Of a stretch of 7,198 bases of DNA, positions 6,084 to 7,198 are shown in pieces. Source of the DNA: JBBDRW01 sp040905265. GTDB taxonomy: Bacteria; Bacteroidota; Rhodothermia; Balneolales; Balneolaceae. The notes under the pieces were generated by a model that was given only the letters and a program-made list of their open reading frames with translations, did not search any database and was not told the origin of the DNA. A program made the position numbers and the translations under genes. Every line of letters starts with the position of its first letter. The stretch's first letter is position 1. The stretch is from the NCBI GenBank assembly GCA_040905265.1, contig JBBDRW010000077.1, positions 1 through 7,198 of the forward strand. The letters run 5' to 3'.

Positions 6084-6306
6084 ACAGAAACCGATGCTCT
6101 TTTCGGCTGTCAATTATCGCTGGATGGGTGCAGGTGTACTCCTGGTGATCATCGGATTCACGATGATGTATCTGGAGAATGAGGTGCGGGGGTTCATATC
6201 TCTTTACGTCTCACCGATTTTGATTCTGGGGGGGTACATGGTTGTCCTGGCAGCCATTCTGAAAAAGAGCAACCCGCCTGCCGACGGGCAACTCTCATCC
6301 GAATAG
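6037..6306 (+). CDS. DUF3098-family small membrane protein
   Basis: The 89-residue protein has a basic, hydrophilic N-terminus (1-19) and then two hydrophobic helices at about 30-46 (MGAGVLLVIIGFTMMYL) and 57-75 (YVSPILILGGYMVVLAAIL). The pattern LFSAVNYRWM...GF.MMYLENEVRGFISLYVSPILILGGY matches the DUF3098 family, which is nearly confined to Bacteroidota and relatives and whose function is unknown. From memory, it often sits beside ftsX and the undecaprenyl-diphosphatase gene uppP; here it is followed 1 nt later by a DUF92 gene. The start is debatable. ATG 6037 has no Shine-Dalgarno, and ATG 6015 opens a plausible N-terminus (MSTSSRNYDTRTEQ) one base out of frame, with an A6 run at 6057-6062. 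The helices are not affected by this question. Confidence 0.88.
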   Translation: MTPAQNRKNRKGRKSEQKPMLFSAVNYRWMGAGVLLVIIGFTMMYLENEVRGFISLYVSPILILGGYMVVLAAILKKSNPPADGQLSSE

Positions 6307-6307
6307 G

Positions 6308-7138
6308 GTGGACAAGGCCCTGAATTATATCTTCGGATTTCTTCTGATCCTCACGTTCACCTGGAAGGGGATGGCAGAAGACCATATTCGGATTTTCCTG
6401 GCAATCTCTCTGGCAGGCTTGCTTCTTCTTCCGGCTCTCATTCTGAACTGGATCACGGCGGACGGGTATCGGGCAGCTCTGGTTTTCGGAACGGTAATTC
6501 TCGGCCTGGGCGGCTGGGTGATGGCGGCACTTGTCCTCCTCTTTTTTGTCAGTGGTAGTATTCTGACGCGGGAACGGGAACGATTTCTGAGGGCTACCGG
6601 CGAGGAAATGTCCGAAAAGGTCGAGCGGCGGAGCGGGAGCCAGGTTTGGGCGAACGGGTTCTGGATCGGTCTCTTTGTCGTTGTCTGGTTTCTCACCGGA
6701 GACTCTCTCTTTCTGATAGCGGCAGCGGCGTCCGTTGCGACAGCCACAGCAGATACCTGGGCAACCGAGATCGGGAACCGGAAGCATGTACCAACCCGTT
6801 TGATCAGTGATCTGAGCCGGGTTGAGCCCGGTACGGAGGGTGGGGTTAGCCTGAATGGCCTGGTGGGTGCATTTTCAGGGGCTCTGTTTATTGGAATCTC
6901 CTGGCTCTTGTTGCACCACTCTCTCAATATGCAGACGGGAGCAGTTATCGTGGTCAGCGGGTTTGCAGGCTGTCTGTTAGACTCCCTTCTGGGAGCACTG
7001 TTTCAATATCGGAAGATCGGCAGGAGTATCCGGTTTCTTCGTACGATTTCAGTTCCGGAGAGGGCGAATAACTGGGTGAACTGGGCAGCCACCGGAGCCG
7101 GCGGTTTTATCGCTCTCCTGATGATGCAGTGGATATAG
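6308..7138 (+). CDS. DUF92-family polytopic membrane protein (VTE6/TMEM19-like, possible polyprenyl-phosphate kinase)
   Basis: The 276-residue protein has hydrophobic helices at roughly 5-20, 29-48, 57-82, 115-130, 133-147, 184-203, 211-230 and 258-275. DUF92 signatures are ATADTWATEIGN (146-157), VEPGTEGGVSLNGLVGAFSG (172-191), GCLLDSLLGALFQ (221-233) and ERANNWVNWAATGAGG (251-266). A polar loop after VSGSILTR (81-88) is also typical. The best-known relative, plant VTE6, phosphorylates phytyl phosphate to the diphosphate in tocopherol synthesis, so an isoprenoid-phosphate kinase role in the inner membrane is plausible but unproven; many members are uncharacterised. The start is GTG 6308, 1 nt after the DUF3098 stop, suggesting translational coupling. 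An in-frame ATG at 6371 (residue 22) would lose the first helix and is less likely. Confidence 0.9.
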   Translation: MDKALNYIFGFLLILTFTWKGMAEDHIRIFLAISLAGLLLLPALILNWITADGYRAALVFGTVILGLGGWVMAALVLLFFVSGSILTRERERFLRATGEEMSEKVERRSGSQVWANGFWIGLFVVVWFLTGDSLFLIAAAASVATATADTWATEIGNRKHVPTRLISDLSRVEPGTEGGVSLNGLVGAFSGALFIGISWLLLHHSLNMQTGAVIVVSGFAGCLLDSLLGALFQYRKIGRSIRFLRTISVPERANNWVNWAATGAGGFIALLMMQWI

Positions 7139-7167
7139 TGTTGTGTCAACCATACTCTTGCGGGGCC

Positions 7168-7198
7168 AAGCCTCGATCTTTTATCGTCTGGCTTCTTT
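7168..7198 (+). terminator. possible intrinsic terminator after the DUF92 gene
   Basis: AAGCC (7168-7172) pairs with GGCTT (7190-7194). Inside it CGAT (7174-7177) pairs with ATCG (7183-7186) around the loop CTTTT, with a 1x3 internal mismatch. The hairpin is followed by CTTT at the window edge, so the T-tract cannot be fully judged. It starts 29 nt after the DUF92 stop, a sensible place for the end of the transcript. Confidence 0.4.

Noticed and set aside
6194..6787. Minus-strand open frames of about 200 codons opposite the DUF92 gene (the other at 6325-6927)
   Set aside because: They are rich in Arg/Pro/Ser, as expected for the antisense of a hydrophobic membrane protein, and DUF92 signatures are intact on the plus strand.

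Overview
The window looks like a chromosomal housekeeping stretch from a Bacteroidota-type bacterium, most likely the Balneolota/Rhodothermota branch. Four points suggest this: a secreted protein of the Bacteroidota family usually mislabelled 'asparagine synthetase B', a DUF3098 protein (a family largely confined to this group), signal peptides ending in Ala-Gln, and start codons that mostly lack a Shine-Dalgarno sequence. Base composition is moderate, and I see no phage, insertion sequence, tRNA, rRNA or CRISPR array.

Layout. Positions 1-5934 hold five genes, all on the minus strand. In transcription order they are maf (dTTP/UTP pyrophosphatase), a large exported TPR protein, an exported protein with a possible glutamine-amidotransferase-like fold, mazG (NTP pyrophosphohydrolase) and a citrate synthase gene whose 3' end runs off the left edge. 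maf and the TPR gene are 25 nt apart, and the TPR gene and the next one are 1 nt apart, so these three look like one operon. A 158-nt gap precedes mazG and a 244-nt gap precedes citrate synthase, so those two may have their own promoters. Positions 5935-6036 form a divergent intergenic region. Positions 6037-7138 hold a plus-strand pair 1 nt apart: a two-helix DUF3098 protein and a polytopic DUF92 (VTE6/TMEM19-type) membrane protein. A possible terminator hairpin follows.

How the genes fit together. Maf and MazG both remove non-canonical or surplus nucleoside triphosphates in the cytosol. Between them sits a two-gene exported module (TPR plus the single-cysteine protein) of unknown function. 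I consider this the best candidate for an undescribed system here. The DUF3098-DUF92 pair may act in polyprenyl or isoprenoid phosphate metabolism at the membrane, which is an inference from family knowledge.

The most notable sequence-level signals are at two gene starts. At mazG, the only perfect Shine-Dalgarno sequence I noticed next to a start codon in the window serves an ATG one base out of frame with the gene. At the DUF3098 gene, an upstream ATG opens a protein-like N-terminus that is also one base out of frame. In both cases an A-run lies in between, and removing one A would restore a single frame.
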